From CBDULQ01 sp965368115 (GTDB lineage: Bacteria > Pseudomonadota > Gammaproteobacteria > SZUA-229): a stretch of 15,073 nt of DNA. Each line of letters opens with the position of its first letter. The first letter of the stretch is position 1. The notes under the pieces were generated by a model. The model saw nothing but the letters and a program-made list of their open reading frames with translations. It was not told where the DNA came from and did no database searches. The DNA is taken from contig CBDULQ010000073.1 of NCBI GenBank assembly GCA_965368115.1, positions 1 through 15,073 of the forward strand, in the 5' to 3' direction. A program made the position numbers and the translations under genes. This document shows positions 13,622 to 15,073 of this stretch, piece by piece.

Positions 13622-14359
13622 CTATGGCATATACATGCCACCGTTTACATTGATGGTTTCGCCGGTAATGTAGCCCGCTTCCGGTGACGCAAGGAAGCTA
13701 ACCGCATTGGCGATATCCGCCGGGTCGCCCAGTCTGGCGAGTGGAATCTGTTTGATCAGCGCCTCGCGCTGCGCTTCCGGTAATTCACGTGTCATGTCGG
13801 TATCGATGAAGCCTGGTGCAACAGTATTCACGGTGATGTTACGTGATCCGATTTCGCGCGCCAGCGAACGACTGAAACCGATGATGCCCGCTTTGGCCGC
13901 TGCATAGTTGGTCTGGCCCGGGTTACCGGTCAGGCCCACCACGGACGCGATGTTGATGATACGCCCCTTGCGCGCCTTGGTCATTGGCCGCAGGACCGCC
14001 TTGGATACGCGATAGATCGAGCTCAGATTGGTATTGATGATGTCGTCCCACTGCTCGTCTTTCATCATCATCAACAGGTTGTCGCGCGTGATGCCGGCGT
14101 TGTTGACCAGAATCGACACGGCACCAAATGTGTCGGTGATGGCCTTGATCACATCTTTTACCGAATCCGCATCGGTGACGTTCAGCATCATACCCTTGCC
14201 ACCGGAGGCGGATAAATACTCGGTGATTTTTTCCGCACCGGATTCGCTGGTCGCGGTCCCGATAACGGTGGCGCCGTCGGCGGCCAGTTTTTCTGCAATG
14301 GCTTTACCAATGCCGCGACTGGCACCGGTGACCAGTGCAATCTCGCCTTCTAAGCTCAT
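13622..14359 (-). CDS. fabG: 3-oxoacyl-ACP reductase
   Basis: FabG reduces 3-oxoacyl-ACP to 3-hydroxyacyl-ACP with NADPH, the first reduction of each fatty-acid elongation round. The 245 residues are typical of this short-chain dehydrogenase. Visible are the cofactor motif TGASRGIG (11-18), NNAG (86-89), the catalytic S139, Y152 and K156 in ASVVG and NYAAAKAG, N110 in the INTNLSS segment, and the C-terminal GETINVNGGMYMP, characteristic of FabG rather than other short-chain dehydrogenases. The start lies two bases after the fabD stop, with GAGGGG overlapping the end of fabD as its ribosome binding site, so the two are translationally linked. No terminator follows before acpP. Confidence 0.98.
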   Translation of the reverse strand: MSLEGEIALVTGASRGIGKAIAEKLAADGATVIGTATSESGAEKITEYLSASGGKGMMLNVTDADSVKDVIKAITDTFGAVSILVNNAGITRDNLLMMMKDEQWDDIINTNLSSIYRVSKAVLRPMTKARKGRIINIASVVGLTGNPGQTNYAAAKAGIIGFSRSLAREIGSRNITVNTVAPGFIDTDMTRELPEAQREALIKQIPLARLGDPADIANAVSFLASPEAGYITGETINVNGGMYMP

Positions 14360-14361
14360 GG

Positions 14362-15073
14362 TTACCCCTCTAAAGCGGAAATGAATTTATTGAAATTGTC
14401 TTCGTTGTCGATGGTGTAGTTATCCAGCGCTTTGTCGATACGTTTGTTCAAACCGGCCAGCACCTTACCCGGACCACACTCGACCGTCGCCATGATGCCC
14501 TGCCCGGCCATGTTGCGCACCGTGTCGACCCACAGCACCGGGTTGTACAGCTGTTTCTTCAGGCACTCGGCAATATCAGCCGGATCGCTATGCACAGCCG
14601 CATCGACATTCTGATATACCGGTAACGTCGGCGCCTTGATGCTGATCGCCGCCAGACGTTCACCCAGTTGCTCGGCGGCTTCGGTCATCAACACACTGTG
14701 TGACGGCACACTCACCGGCAGTTTCAGGGCGCGTTTTGCACCGGCTTCCTTGGCCAGCTCCATCGCCTTATCGACGGCAGCCGCATGACCGGCCACCACG
14801 ATCTGACCGGGTGAATTAAAATTCACCGGTTGCACCACGGCATCGGCACTGCTCGCCGCTTCGCACAGGTTGCGCACCTGGTCGTCTTCCAGACCGAGCA
14901 CCGCCGCCATGGCGCCGACACCATCGGGCACCGCGTTCTGCATCAGGCGTCCGCGTTCGGCCACCAGCTTCACCGCATCTTCAAATTCGATCGCACCGGC
15001 ACACACCAGCGCCGAGTATTCACCCAGGCTGTGACCGGCCATCATATCCGGACGTGCATCGGTGGCTTTCTGT
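14362..15073 (-). CDS. fabD: Malonyl-CoA:ACP transacylase, N-terminus beyond window
   Basis: FabD moves malonyl from CoA to acyl carrier protein, feeding the elongation cycle. About 236 C-terminal residues are in the window; the reading frame continues past the right edge, and by comparison with the E. coli enzyme (309 residues) roughly 75 residues are missing. The nucleophile serine lies in GHSLGEYSALVCAG close to the edge. The catalytic histidine lies in LPVSVPSHSVLM, and ECGPGKVLAGLNKRID is the typical C-terminal segment. The methionines at 15040-15045 are internal and not the start. The gene leads the fabD-fabG unit. Confidence 0.97.
   Translation of the reverse strand, partial: QKATDARPDMMAGHSLGEYSALVCAGAIEFEDAVKLVAERGRLMQNAVPDGVGAMAAVLGLEDDQVRNLCEAASSADAVVQPVNFNSPGQIVVAGHAAAVDKAMELAKEAGAKRALKLPVSVPSHSVLMTEAAEQLGERLAAISIKAPTLPVYQNVDAAVHSDPADIAECLKKQLYNPVLWVDTVRNMAGQGIMATVECGPGKVLAGLNKRIDKALDNYTIDNEDNFNKFISALEG

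Overview
This window looks like the chromosome of a gammaproteobacterium outside the Enterobacterales. The reason is the gene order on the minus strand, reading from the right edge to the left: fabD-fabG-acpP-fabF-pabB-pabC-mltG-tmk-holB-pilZ-tatD family. This is the fatty-acid, folate, replication and pilus neighbourhood known from Pseudomonas-type genomes. In E. coli the same block lacks pilZ and has no pabB in it. The presence of pilZ points to a type IV pilus. I see no phage, insertion sequence, CRISPR, tRNA or rRNA in the window.

Layout: 1-409 is AT-rich DNA with no convincing gene. Positions 410-2654 hold hemF (aerobic coproporphyrinogen oxidase) and two adjacent membrane or membrane-anchored proteins of unknown function. 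Positions 2702-4890 hold a TatD-family hydrolase, pilZ and holB (DNA polymerase III delta prime). Positions 4992-7992 hold the only two genes on the plus strand: a secreted solute-binding-like protein and a hybrid sensor histidine kinase, separated by one base. Positions 7974-11820 hold tmk, mltG, pabC and pabB, closely packed or overlapping. Positions 11847-15073 hold fabF, acpP, fabG and the 3' part of fabD, which runs off the right edge.

How the genes work together: fabD, fabG, acpP and fabF supply the malonyl transfer, ketoreduction, carrier and condensation functions of type II fatty-acid synthesis. pabB and pabC make p-aminobenzoate for folate. mltG acts on peptidoglycan, tmk makes dTDP, and holB is part of the replicative clamp loader. 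An intrinsic terminator separates acpP from fabF, and acpP has a hairpin in its 5' leader, so carrier-protein expression is probably set apart from its neighbours.

The most distinctive feature is the sensory pair at 4992-7992. It sits on the opposite strand between tmk and holB, which are normally neighbours. A perfect inverted repeat lies in its divergent upstream region, and the kinase carries a CXXCH motif inside its ATPase domain. No dedicated DNA-binding response regulator is in the window, so the output of the system is unknown. Everything here rests on reading the sequence and recalling protein families; no database search was possible.
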